From NCBI RefSeq assembly GCF_007289895.1, contig NZ_CP041660.1, positions 186,001 to 250,000 on the forward strand: a stretch of DNA of 64,000 bases, read 5' to 3'. Each line of letters opens with the position of its first letter. Positions within the stretch are counted from its first letter, which is position 1. A program made the position numbers and the translations under genes. The stretch is from Catenovulum sediminis (GTDB taxonomy: Bacteria; Pseudomonadota; Gammaproteobacteria; Enterobacterales; Alteromonadaceae). A model generated the notes under the pieces. That model had not been told where the DNA came from. It made no database searches and saw only the letters and a list, made by a program, of their open reading frames with translations. This document shows, piece by piece, positions 8,880-17,578 of this stretch.

Positions 8880-9757
8880 TCGTTAAAATAAGCCACTAAA
8901 AAGTCGATAAAAACACGCACCCTGACAGGTAAATATTGTGTTGCTGGATAACAAGCATAGGCATTTCTTGAACCGACAGAGTAGTCTTTTAAAACATGTA
9001 CTAGCTTGTTATCTTTTAAATCTTGGTCACAAATAAAATTAGGGCTTATGGTTATACCTTTGCCATTAATGGCTAATTGATTCAAAAAGTCGCCATTGTT
9101 GGCAACAAACGCATTTTGCATACGAACACTGTGAGCTTGCCCTTGTTGGTCAGTTAAATTTAGATTTTGTGTCGCCAATGTATACTTTAATAATTTATGC
9201 TGCATTAAATCATCAGGCGATTTGGGCTCACCGTGTTTTTTTAAATACTGCGGACTGGCAACCAGCTTTAGTTCTACCGGAAATAATTTTCTGGCACGCA
9301 TGCTAGAGTCTTTAAGCTCGCCAATACGCACCGCCAAATCAAACCCTTGCGCGACTAAATCTACAAAGTGGTCCGCCAGTTCCAACTCAACTTTTATTTT
9401 TGGATATAACTGATTAAATTCAGAAATTAAATCCGGAAAAAACTTCAATCCAAAAGACAAAGGCACTGAGATCCTCAATGTGCCGGTTACAGATACCTGC
9501 TCTTGAGTAATCAAGCTTTGTAACTCTTCCGTTGCATCAAGTAAGCGTGTGGCATGTTCATAACAACGCATACCGGCTTCGGTTAAACTCGATTTTCGTG
9601 TGGTACGGTTAATTAGCTTTGTGCCTAACCTTGCTTCTAAATCACTTAATCTTCTGCTGACAGCCGATTTAGCAATGCCGCTTTGTTCGGCAACTTTGCC
9701 AATTCCACCCGCTTCAACAATACGTACAAAGTTTTCCAGTTCTTCTAATTGTCCCAT
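8876..9757 (-). CDS. LysR-family transcriptional regulator (CrgA/AaeR-like)
   Basis: A 293-residue LysR protein: HTH in the first 60 residues (KVAEQSGIAKSAVSRRLSDL) and the TTRKSSLTEAG element typical of the CrgA-like subgroup, followed by the ligand domain. It is divergent from a DoxX-LigB pair with a gap of about 140 bases. By comparison with the usual LysR arrangement it is the likely regulator of that pair, perhaps in response to aromatic, quinone or oxidative stress (inference). Confidence 0.88.
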   Translation of the reverse strand: MGQLEELENFVRIVEAGGIGKVAEQSGIAKSAVSRRLSDLEARLGTKLINRTTRKSSLTEAGMRCYEHATRLLDATEELQSLITQEQVSVTGTLRISVPLSFGLKFFPDLISEFNQLYPKIKVELELADHFVDLVAQGFDLAVRIGELKDSSMRARKLFPVELKLVASPQYLKKHGEPKSPDDLMQHKLLKYTLATQNLNLTDQQGQAHSVRMQNAFVANNGDFLNQLAINGKGITISPNFICDQDLKDNKLVHVLKDYSVGSRNAYACYPATQYLPVRVRVFIDFLVAYFND

Positions 9758-9895
9758 TGTAATCTCTCTTTTATTGTTCCGATTTTAAGAACAGTTATTT
9801 CAAATAATAGAGGTTTATTCCACCATCAGCAACAGATAATATTTCAACCGTTGACACATCAACAACTCACTTAAATAAACGAAATGGAGAATATT

Positions 9896-10285
9896 ATGCA
9901 ATCTTTAAATCAATTCGCTGCACCTTTGGGCCGTGTTCTTTTATCCGCAATTTTTATTTTATCAGGTATTAGTAAAATATCTGGATACGAACAAACACAA
10001 GGCTACATGGAAATGTTTGGACTGAGTGGCGCACTACTCCCCTTGGTTATCGCATTAGAGGTTATCGGCGGTTTAGCTGTTCTACTAGGCTGGAAAATAA
10101 AATGGGTTGCGCCAGCATTAGCTGGATTCACACTGGTTGCCGCCATTGTTTTTCACGCCGATTTTAGTGACCAAATGCAAATGATTATGTTTATGAAAAA
10201 TTTATCCATTGCGGGTGCATTAATTTTTATGTTTGCAAGTGGTGCGGGTCGTTTTTCACTTGATAATAAAAGCACTAAAGTTTAA
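9896..10285 (+). CDS. DoxX-family membrane protein
   Basis: A 129-residue inner-membrane protein with four predicted membrane segments (about residues 10-28, 45-65, 70-90, 100-118). It has the DoxX signature FILSGISKISGY near the first helix. The ATG at 9896 is preferred over one four codons earlier because GGAG lies six bases before it. DoxX proteins are linked to redox or thiol stress and quinone-dependent reactions, but their biochemical role is not established. It is probably co-transcribed with the LigB-type dioxygenase 60 bases downstream. Confidence 0.85.
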   Translation: MQSLNQFAAPLGRVLLSAIFILSGISKISGYEQTQGYMEMFGLSGALLPLVIALEVIGGLAVLLGWKIKWVAPALAGFTLVAAIVFHADFSDQMQMIMFMKNLSIAGALIFMFASGAGRFSLDNKSTKV

Positions 10286-10345
10286 TGATTAAATCTTTAT
10301 CATTTAATTAAAACTGAACCCTTAGTCAATGTTAACCAAGCGAGC

Positions 10346-11170
10346 ATGATTTTGAATACATTAAACGCCAATCAAAACAAGCAGCAAGGCGTTTTATTTG
10401 TTTCCCATGGCGGTGGTCCCCTGCCGCTGCTGGGACACCCCAGCCATTGGGATATGTTAGATACATTCAGACAAATAAAACAACAGCTGACGAAACCCAA
10501 AAATATTTTATTGCTGAGTGCACATTGGGAGTCAGATTGTTTTGAAATTCAAAACAATGAAAATCCCGCGTTAATTTACGATTATTCTGGTTTTGCCGAC
10601 GAGGCTTATCAAATTAGCTACCCAGCAGCAGGCGATACTGAGCTTGCGCAACAAGTTAAATCTCAGTTAGATAAAGCCGGTCTGCCTACTCGCTACAATG
10701 CCTCAAGAGGTTATGATCACGGTATGTTTGTACCGCTCAAATTATTATGGCCAGAGGCTGACGTGCCAGTTGTGCAAGTTTCGTTGCAGCAGCATCTAAA
10801 TCCACAGCAACATATAAAGCTGGGCGAATCACTAAAGGTGCTACGTGAACAAGGTACCTTGATTATTGGCTCTGGCTTTAGTTTTCACAACTTGAATGTA
10901 TTTATGCGCAATAACAACATGCTCACGCAGCAAGCAGATGCATTCCACCACTGGTTAGACCGAAGAATGAGCAGCAATGACTGGGATTACCAACAAGCGA
11001 AGTCAGATTTAATTGACTGGCAGCAAGCGCCTTCGGCACAATTTAATCATCCCAGAGAAGAGCATTTACTGCCTCTACACGTGTGTTTTGGTGCTGCTCA
11101 AACACCTGCAGACCAAGTGTTTAGATTTACGTTAAACAATTGGCCAGCTCGCTGTTATTTGTGGCGTTAA
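10346..11170 (+). CDS. ygiD: extradiol ring-cleavage dioxygenase, class III (LigB/DODA type)
   Basis: A 274-residue protein of the class III extradiol dioxygenase family, closest in pattern to bacterial YgiD, a 4,5-DOPA extradiol dioxygenase. Metal and catalytic histidines are seen in FVSHGGGPLPLL (His21 region), LLSAHWES, YDHGMFVPLKL and SGFSFHNLN. The likely action is Fe/Zn-dependent opening of a catechol ring in the cytoplasm. It follows doxX and is divergent from a LysR gene, forming a small redox/aromatic module. The physiological substrate is unknown. Confidence 0.85.
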   Translation: MILNTLNANQNKQQGVLFVSHGGGPLPLLGHPSHWDMLDTFRQIKQQLTKPKNILLLSAHWESDCFEIQNNENPALIYDYSGFADEAYQISYPAAGDTELAQQVKSQLDKAGLPTRYNASRGYDHGMFVPLKLLWPEADVPVVQVSLQQHLNPQQHIKLGESLKVLREQGTLIIGSGFSFHNLNVFMRNNNMLTQQADAFHHWLDRRMSSNDWDYQQAKSDLIDWQQAPSAQFNHPREEHLLPLHVCFGAAQTPADQVFRFTLNNWPARCYLWR

Positions 11171-11187
11171 GATATCTAAACTCAAAT

Positions 11188-12024
11188 TTAATTATGTACA
11201 TTTAACCACAACTCTTTGCGTTCAAGTGGTGTTTGCGGCGTTAAATTTGGGTTTGAAATACGAATAACGGTGCGCTGTGAAAGCTGCGCGCGTGCTAATG
11301 CATTTTTAATATGTGGCGCTTGATAGAATAATTTATCAAAACTACCATCGGCAATTGCGTTTTCAAGGCCCTGCTCTATTAATTGCTGTAATGCTTTGTT
11401 ATCCCGGCTCACAAAAAAATACATAGCCATGGGATAAATTAATAATATATTTTCTTCAACGGTTAACCCCAGCGCTTTGCGCTTAATCACTTCATCCCAT
11501 GGTTCATGCACAGCCAATGGAAAATAGTCGAACCGGCCGCCTTCTAACATATAAAATAAACTTTCTTTTTTGACGGGTGCTACAACAGGTAAACCTGAAT
11601 TTTTGAGAATGACTGTATCTCCCCAAAATCGCCCTTGCCCCGCGGTAAAAGCTTGTAAATCTTGCAGTGTTTTAACCTTAGAAAACTCAGGCTGTTGCTC
11701 AGGTTTAATAATAAAAAGTCGATGTCCTTGTAAACCTTTCATTAAAGGGATCCTGATTGGATAAAGCGTTTCCTCATATTCGGGCTGCGTGCCTGCCCAC
11801 ATAATAGATAGCTCACCCGTTTGTATTCTTTCTACCTGCTGATGTTGGTTAAATATCTGGTCAGATTCTACAATTTTATATGTAGATTCTATATCTGCTT
11901 TTTCTATCGCCAGTTGTATCAACTCAACAAAATAACGACTTTTACTATCGCCCACTTTTGTGTGGTGAATCTGCTGGGCATTCGCACCCGCGACCACAAA
12001 AAACAAACAAATTAGATATTTCAT
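11188..12024 (-). CDS. periplasmic solute-binding protein (SBP_bac_3-like), no transporter partner
   Basis: A 278-residue exported protein: a signal peptide ending at GANA (about residue 16) and then a type II periplasmic-binding fold similar to extracellular solute-binding family 3. No ABC permease or ATPase gene is near it. GAGGT lies before the ATG, and an operator-like palindrome sits only nine bases upstream of the start. This ties the gene to the mannan regulon. A diverged, broken homologue lies at 23160. Without a transporter it may be a sensory or scavenging protein. Such lone binding proteins are common in Alteromonadales, but their ligands are unknown. Confidence 0.75.
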   Translation of the reverse strand: MKYLICLFFVVAGANAQQIHHTKVGDSKSRYFVELIQLAIEKADIESTYKIVESDQIFNQHQQVERIQTGELSIMWAGTQPEYEETLYPIRIPLMKGLQGHRLFIIKPEQQPEFSKVKTLQDLQAFTAGQGRFWGDTVILKNSGLPVVAPVKKESLFYMLEGGRFDYFPLAVHEPWDEVIKRKALGLTVEENILLIYPMAMYFFVSRDNKALQQLIEQGLENAIADGSFDKLFYQAPHIKNALARAQLSQRTVIRISNPNLTPQTPLERKELWLNVHN

Positions 12025-12032
12025 ACTGACCT

Positions 12033-12046
12033 CTCAACCGGTTACA
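12033..12046. promoter_or_regulatory. LacI-type operator, site 1 (binding-protein gene)
   Basis: CTCAACCGGTTACA matches 11 of 14 positions of the palindrome TGTAACCGGTTACA. It lies between the binding-protein gene and the phosphohexomutase stop. Confidence 0.65.
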
Positions 12047-12081
12047 AAAAATAAACATCCCTGTCAAAAGGGTAAAAACAG

Positions 12082-13431
12082 TTACTTATCTTCAATTACT
12101 GCAGCTAACTCAGCGGTTTTTTGCTTCAATAATTCAGCATCAGCTCGGGTTTCAACATTTAAACGTAATAAGGGCTCAGTGTTTGAAGCGCGTACATTAA
12201 AGCGCCAGTTTTCAAACTCCATACTGATGCCATCAATCGTGTCGACTTTAATCGCCTGCTGTTGGTAACATCGGCTAATTTTATCCAGCACATTTTGCAC
12301 ATCCGACACCGTAAAATTACGCTCACCACTGCAAGGAAATTCAGCTTGTTGTTGGGCAACTAATTGCGATAATGAACGGTCAGATTGGGATAAATATTCA
12401 ACCAATATTAACCAAGGAATATTGCCATTATCGCAGTACGCAAAATCTCTAAAATAGTGATGCGCACTCATTTCTCCGCCATACAAAGCGTCTTTTTCGC
12501 GCATGGTTTGTTTTATAAACGCATGCCCTGTTTTACTCACATGCGCCTGACCACCGCTATTTTTAACAACCTCTAATGTATTCCAATATAATCTGGGATC
12601 ATAAACGATATTTTGTTTTGGCTGCTTCTCAAGCATAGCCGCGGCTAACAAAGCCACCATATAATACCCTTCGACAAAGTTACCGGTTTCATCAAAGAAA
12701 AAACAACGATCAAAGTCGCCATCCCAAGCAATCCCTAGGTTCGCTTTGTGATCAATTACCGCTTGCGCTGTAATCTGGCGGTTTTCTGGCAATAATGGAT
12801 TCGGCACACCTTGTGGAAAATGGCCATTCGCATCATGTTGTAATTTAATAAATTCAAAAGGTAATGCATCTTCTAACAAGTCGATGATTGCGCCTGCGCC
12901 ACCATTACCAGCATTAACAACCACTTTGAGTGGTTTTAATACTTCAATATTGATATACGACAATAAATGCGCTTTGTAATTTTCGGCTATCGAAATATAT
13001 TCTACATTTCCTTTTTTGCTAACGGTTGGATAAGTGCGCGATTCAGCTAAATATTTGATGTTAGCTAACTGTGTTTCAGTTATTGGCTGCGCATTTTTTT
13101 TGACAAATTTCATGCCATTATATTCTTTAGGATTATGGCTGGCGGTAACACAAATTCCGCCGTCTATATCCAGCGTTTGGGCAGCAAAATAGATTTCTTC
13201 TGTGCCACACTGTCCAATATGTACTACGTCACAGCCTTGATCATTCAACCCTTTAATCAGTGCTTCGGTTATTTCCGGCCCCGTTAAACGAATATCATGA
13301 CCCACTGCTACTTTTTTTGCCGCGAGTTCGCTCGCATAGGCGCGCCCTATTTCATAAGCGATTAAAGTATTCAGTTGTTGAGGCACTTTGCCGCGTACGT
13401 CGTATGTTTTAAAACAACTGGTTTGCATCAT
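12082..13431 (-). CDS. phosphomannomutase/phosphoglucomutase
   Basis: Alpha-D-phosphohexomutase of about 449 residues interconverting mannose-1-P and mannose-6-P in the cytoplasm (ManB/CpsG/AlgC class). Domains in order: the phosphoserine loop GICVTASHNPKEYNG, the metal loop DGDFDRCFFFDE, the sugar-binding GGEMSAHHYFRDF, and the C-terminal phosphate-binding RASNTEPLLRLN. The start is taken at one of three consecutive ATGs (13434, 13431, 13428). GGAG lies just upstream with the best spacing to the middle one; the frame extends further upstream but only through operator DNA. Next to GH130 and manA genes, its likely direction is Man-1-P to Man-6-P. Two operator-like sites precede it. Confidence 0.92.
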   Translation of the reverse strand: MMQTSCFKTYDVRGKVPQQLNTLIAYEIGRAYASELAAKKVAVGHDIRLTGPEITEALIKGLNDQGCDVVHIGQCGTEEIYFAAQTLDIDGGICVTASHNPKEYNGMKFVKKNAQPITETQLANIKYLAESRTYPTVSKKGNVEYISIAENYKAHLLSYINIEVLKPLKVVVNAGNGGAGAIIDLLEDALPFEFIKLQHDANGHFPQGVPNPLLPENRQITAQAVIDHKANLGIAWDGDFDRCFFFDETGNFVEGYYMVALLAAAMLEKQPKQNIVYDPRLYWNTLEVVKNSGGQAHVSKTGHAFIKQTMREKDALYGGEMSAHHYFRDFAYCDNGNIPWLILVEYLSQSDRSLSQLVAQQQAEFPCSGERNFTVSDVQNVLDKISRCYQQQAIKVDTIDGISMEFENWRFNVRASNTEPLLRLNVETRADAELLKQKTAELAAVIEDK

Positions 13432-13463
13432 CATTAACTCCAAATTTATCCTATAACCACAAA

Positions 13464-13477
13464 TGTAACCGGTTTTA
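13464..13477. promoter_or_regulatory. LacI-type operator, site 2 (phosphohexomutase)
   Basis: TGTAACCGGTTTTA matches 12 of 14 consensus positions, about 33 bases upstream of the mutase start. Confidence 0.7.
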
Positions 13478-13506
13478 CTTATTTCTGCAAGAACTGATGA
13501 GCGCAT

Positions 13507-13520
13507 CCAATCTGGTTACA
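13507..13520. promoter_or_regulatory. weak second operator upstream of the phosphohexomutase
   Basis: CCAATCTGGTTACA matches 9 of 14 positions with one intact half-site (GGTTACA). It lies 43 bases from site 2, so it may be an auxiliary half-site. Confidence 0.35.
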
Positions 13521-13587
13521 GATCTTTAATGATATTGGCAAAAATATGAATGCACTGAGATACAAACCAGATGTTAAGGCTTGAATG

Positions 13588-15002
13588 CTACTCGGGGTTA
13601 TATGAGAACCAATTAAAGTTCCACCCACCGGTATTTGCTTTAATACCTAAATTATGAGTACCAGCAGACAAATACAAAGTGGTATAAACTGTAGTCCAAG
13701 TTTGCCACCCTCCAGTTGCAGGCACGTTAACTGTGCCTAGCACACTGCCGCCTCCAGCTTGCTCTAATTGCAATTGACCACCACTAGGACTAGCAACTCT
13801 AAAACCAAAAACATAATTACCACTTTGACTAATTTGTATATTGTTATAAGTCATCCAATCCCATGTATCAATTGACCCCACACTATAACCGCCTGAAGTG
13901 TCATTTGTAGAGCCAACAATAACACCATTCATATTTGAGTAGTCTTCAGCCTGAACATAAGTAGCTTGTTGAGGGGGATTTTGTGGAAATTGGTAACCAA
14001 GCCATCCAGGCATTTCATTAAGCACCAATACCCTGTCTGACCAATATACCTGCTGAATTTTGCTATTAGTGTTATGTTGAAAGGTTAATTCAGACCACGG
14101 CATAAAAAACGTCCATTGAGATTGTTGCGCAAGTAAAGCTGGCATTGGAATATCATCACATTCACTAATCCCTATTGGTTTACCTGCAGCTTTATTTAAA
14201 ATGGCATTGTATTTCGCAGTTGTGTATCCCTGCCCATCACTCCAATACATATCCATAGTTAACACATCCCAATTGTTATAGCCTGGGTCATAGCTATTCA
14301 AGTCATTTGCCATATTACTGAAATCTTGAACATTCCATAACCAAACAATGTTGGTTAAACCTTTTTGGTTTAATAAATAATCGCGAGTGATTTGATACAA
14401 GCGTGCAGAACCATTTGAGCCAGGTCTTCCCCCCACCAAAACATACCTTGGTTCATTTCATGTAATGGTCGGAATAACACCTCTACACCAGCATCTTTCA
14501 TTTGCTGAATATAATAAGCAACATCGTCCATCATTGATTTCCAGTTACTATTTATTGCAGTTCCATCTGTGATTAACTGATTCCATTCCCAATCCGACAT
14601 AGCACTCAAAACGCCATTTGAGTCCCACTGACAAGGTGATTGTTTGGCTGGATTACAGGCGTGCCACATTAAGTGGATCATTGCCCCGTTATTCCACTCG
14701 TTTATTACTTGATTTGTGATGGTTTGACGATGGGCTATTTCATTCGGCTCAAACTGAAAATCAGTGCTATACATACCTGGCCATTGACCCGTGACAGCAT
14801 TTAAATCACGACTATATTTATTAGGGTCTGAATTGGGTTGCCTATTATGCATTGCCCCAATTGTTTTAGTGCCTTTAATGGAATATAAAAAATCTAAAGT
14901 TTCCAACGCATAACTGTTCGCCGACATCATCAGCGCGCTTGAAACAAGTCCTGCTTGAACGAACTTATAAAAGTTAGTAAGTCTAGTTTTTGTGTAGTGC
15001 AT
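13588..15002 (-). pseudogene. GH26 beta-mannanase with C-terminal CBM6, interrupted by one frameshift
   Basis: Secreted endo-1,4-beta-mannanase. The ATG at 15002 (AAGG seven bases upstream) starts a signal peptide ending near SYA (residue 32). The GH26 domain follows with the acid/base Glu182 in FRPLHEMNQ. Reading breaks at WWG (residue 191) in a six-C run (14429-14434). One more base would join WWG to GRPGSNGSARLYQITRDYL, exactly where the neighbouring GH26 paralogue continues. The second part carries the nucleophile Glu in PIGISECDD and a CBM6-like module starting at TYVQAEDYSNM. Both catalytic residues survive, so either one base was miscalled or the gene is freshly broken. An operator lies 26 bases upstream. 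Confidence 0.85.
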
Positions 15003-15027
15003 AAGTGTACCTTTTATAGGCCGAGTA

Positions 15028-15041
15028 AAATACCGGTTACA
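15028..15041. promoter_or_regulatory. LacI-type operator, site 3 (CBM6-GH26 gene)
   Basis: AAATACCGGTTACA matches 10 of 14 positions with an intact right half, immediately upstream of the GH26-CBM6 ribosome site. Confidence 0.6.
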
Positions 15042-15064
15042 TAAATTAATTGTGTGCAATTGTA

Positions 15065-15078
15065 TGTAACCGGTGGAG
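15065..15078. promoter_or_regulatory. LacI-type operator, site 4 (same gap)
   Basis: TGTAACCGGTGGAG matches 10 of 14 positions with an intact left half. Its centre is 37 bases from site 3, suggesting paired sites before the GH26-CBM6 gene. Confidence 0.5.
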
Positions 15079-15096
15079 TAAAAACTAATTGATATT

Positions 15097-17238
15097 TTAA
15101 TCCTTTGATAAAATGATGTTATCTATTTGAAAGACAGCACCTTTTTGGTTTGCTCCCCATTGAGGAAAAACAACCAATGGTGAATTTACCGAGTCTAATT
15201 GTAACGGACTGCCGTTATTCTCTAGAGCAAGCAAATCGTCTATTTTAAAGGTGTAGTGCTGCCACATACCAACCGATGGCATGACCCCTTCAACACTTGC
15301 ATCTAATCGAACATCACCCGTACCACATGGCCAGCCACAATCCATTTTCATAAACCAGTTACCGTCTATACCTTCGGGCTCTGTAACAACCAGCAAATCA
15401 AACGATAACGTCCCACCAGTATAAGCACTAAAGTCTAAAGGAGACAAAGAACTAAACTCACTAACCACTTCAATGCCGACATACTCATGCTGAATAACTT
15501 TGCCATATTGAGCATCTTCAGCATCTACCACAGTTTCAGTGATTGCAGCAACAGACTTTTCAGGTAATTTCCAATCTGTTATGTCATCCGCAAAAATTAT
15601 CGTATCTGCAATGGGGGCTTCAGGCGCAGGATTAACTACAATGTTGTCAATTCTAAACACAGTATCTTTCTGATTAGCGCCCCACTCTGGGAAAATTACT
15701 AAAGGAGAAGAAACTGAATCAATTTGTAATGGATTACCGTTATTTTCTAACGCTATTAAATCATCAATATTAAAAGTATAGTGTTGCCACTGGCCAACAG
15801 TCGGCGCAACACCTTCAACACTAGAAGTTAACGGCACGTCACCAGTACCGCAAGGCCAGCCACAATCTATTTTCATAAACCAGTTACCATCAATTGCAGT
15901 TGGCTCGTTTACTACTTTTAAATCGAATTCAAGTGTTCCACCAACATATCCAGACAAATCAACAGCGGTATCTGAACGAAATTCACTAACTGTTTCAATA
16001 CCAACATAAGTGTGCTCAACAACATTGCCATAATTTTCGTCTTCAATTACAACAGCTTCAGTAATATTGGCATTTGTAGAAGGTAGCTTCCAATTGGTCA
16101 ACTCTTCATTAAATATTACCAGAGGTTCAACTGTTTGCGCGCCTGAAGATGGGACTTCGTATACGGTCTTGTTTCCATCCGTCCACCCTGGCATGTCGTC
16201 CAGTTTGACAACATTATCTGCATTATAAAGCTCACGGATGTTTGCCTTAGAATTATGCTCAAACGTTAACTCAGCCCAACTCATGACAAAAGCCCATAAA
16301 GGCTGTTCTAACAATAACTCCGGCGATGGGAGTGTTTGTACCTCACCTAATGCAATAGGCTTATTTCCAGCTTTGGCAACTAATGCGTCATACTTCTCTT
16401 GGGTAAAACCTTTACCGTCAGTACCATACATGTCTAGCGATAAAATATCCCAATACTCATCACCCGGATCATAAGAATTTAAATCGTCAGCCAAAGTTGC
16501 AAAGTCTTGTACATTCCAAACAAATGTTAAGTTTGTAAGGTCTTTATCATCAACCAAATAATCATGAGTTAATCGATAAAGCTCTGCTGTGTATTCTTGT
16601 TTGCCCGAGGTTTTTGAAGACCACCAAAAGATAGTTTGATTCATCTCATGGAAAGGACGAAACATTACACGAACGCCCTTTTTATTTAAATAATCTAAAT
16701 AAAAAGCCATGTTGTCTAAGCGTGCTTTCCATGTGTTGTTTAGCTCAGTACCATTCGTTAATAAATCTAACCACTCTTGCTCAGTCAGCTCATAATGCAT
16801 ACCAGCGGTATTCCAGCCACAGGTTTCGGCAGTTGTTGGAGGACACACATGCATCATTATGTTAACTAACATACCTTGCTTCCAACGTTTTTCGGCTTCA
16901 TAGATCATAGACCAACGATTAGCAACATCGTCTTCTGAAAACAAGAAGTCGCCGCTCCACAACCCCGGCCAAACGCCAGTTGTTTTTGCAACTTCTTCAG
17001 TCCACATGTCTGGATCACTATTAGGCTCTCTATTGTGAACCCCTACAACTGTTTTTTGACCCTTAATTGAGTTCAAGTAGTTAAGCATAACTGGTTCTAG
17101 CAAACGGTTGTCTTCAAGCTCCGTAGGCCCATCGCTTGAAACTTCTGGTGTATAAGTAACAACAGGCTCTTCGTTGCCACAGCCAACCAAAGCTAGTGTA
17201 ATCGCGGCAGCTACAGCTGCTCGTTGTGTAATATTCAT
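15097..17238 (-). CDS. GH26 beta-mannanase lipoprotein with two ExoP-C-like carbohydrate-binding modules
   Basis: A 713-residue surface or periplasmic lipoprotein (lipobox LVGC, Cys20) predicted to cut beta-1,4-mannan internally. The GH26 domain spans about 45-350 with acid/base Glu198 in FRPFHEMNQ and nucleophile Glu299 in IALGEVQ. Two consecutive repeats of about 165 residues follow (about 373-535 and 547-713). Each has WKLP, YVGIE.VSEF, NWFMK.DCGWPCGTGDV, WQHYTF.IDDL and a WGANQK segment. They resemble the Gal-binding-like C-terminal domain of marine ExoP beta-glucosidases. The tandem copy points to internal duplication. It is paralogous to the GH26 gene downstream and divergent from the TonB receptor across a 340-base gap that holds two operator-like sites and no other gene. 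Confidence 0.92.
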   Translation of the reverse strand: MNITQRAAVAAAITLALVGCGNEEPVVTYTPEVSSDGPTELEDNRLLEPVMLNYLNSIKGQKTVVGVHNREPNSDPDMWTEEVAKTTGVWPGLWSGDFLFSEDDVANRWSMIYEAEKRWKQGMLVNIMMHVCPPTTAETCGWNTAGMHYELTEQEWLDLLTNGTELNNTWKARLDNMAFYLDYLNKKGVRVMFRPFHEMNQTIFWWSSKTSGKQEYTAELYRLTHDYLVDDKDLTNLTFVWNVQDFATLADDLNSYDPGDEYWDILSLDMYGTDGKGFTQEKYDALVAKAGNKPIALGEVQTLPSPELLLEQPLWAFVMSWAELTFEHNSKANIRELYNADNVVKLDDMPGWTDGNKTVYEVPSSGAQTVEPLVIFNEELTNWKLPSTNANITEAVVIEDENYGNVVEHTYVGIETVSEFRSDTAVDLSGYVGGTLEFDLKVVNEPTAIDGNWFMKIDCGWPCGTGDVPLTSSVEGVAPTVGQWQHYTFNIDDLIALENNGNPLQIDSVSSPLVIFPEWGANQKDTVFRIDNIVVNPAPEAPIADTIIFADDITDWKLPEKSVAAITETVVDAEDAQYGKVIQHEYVGIEVVSEFSSLSPLDFSAYTGGTLSFDLLVVTEPEGIDGNWFMKMDCGWPCGTGDVRLDASVEGVMPSVGMWQHYTFKIDDLLALENNGSPLQLDSVNSPLVVFPQWGANQKGAVFQIDNIILSKD

Positions 17239-17340
17239 TCATTGACTCCAAAATAAAGCAAAAATAAAAAGCTAGTAAGTCGCACTAAAATGCTTACGGA
17301 CGCCTCATCATGCTGACTTGACAAAAACAATAGCAAAACA

Positions 17341-17354
17341 GGTAACGCGTTACA
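17341..17354. promoter_or_regulatory. LacI-type operator variant, site 5 (GH26 lipoprotein)
   Basis: GGTAACGCGTTACA matches 11 of 14 positions. Its centre is GCGC-like (ACGCGT) instead of ACCGGT, about 100 bases upstream of the GH26 lipoprotein start. Confidence 0.5.
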
Positions 17355-17529
17355 AATGGTAAATTTAATTATTTACAAAAAAATTACTTTTTTTTGATAA
17401 AACCCAAAAACAAAACCATTAAAAAGTTTAAAATCCTATTTTTTTACATATTTTTAATTGAATACTTACCTTTTTTGATTTAAATTGACTTAAACCATCA
17501 CATTTATAGGCTCAACGCCAGACTGTGAA

Positions 17530-17543
17530 TGTAACCGGTTTTC
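17530..17543. promoter_or_regulatory. LacI-type operator, site 6 (TonB receptor)
   Basis: TGTAACCGGTTTTC matches 11 of 14 positions, some 36 bases before the TonB-receptor start. Confidence 0.65.
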
Positions 17544-17578
17544 TTTAAATTTATAATACTAATATGGGTACATATTTT

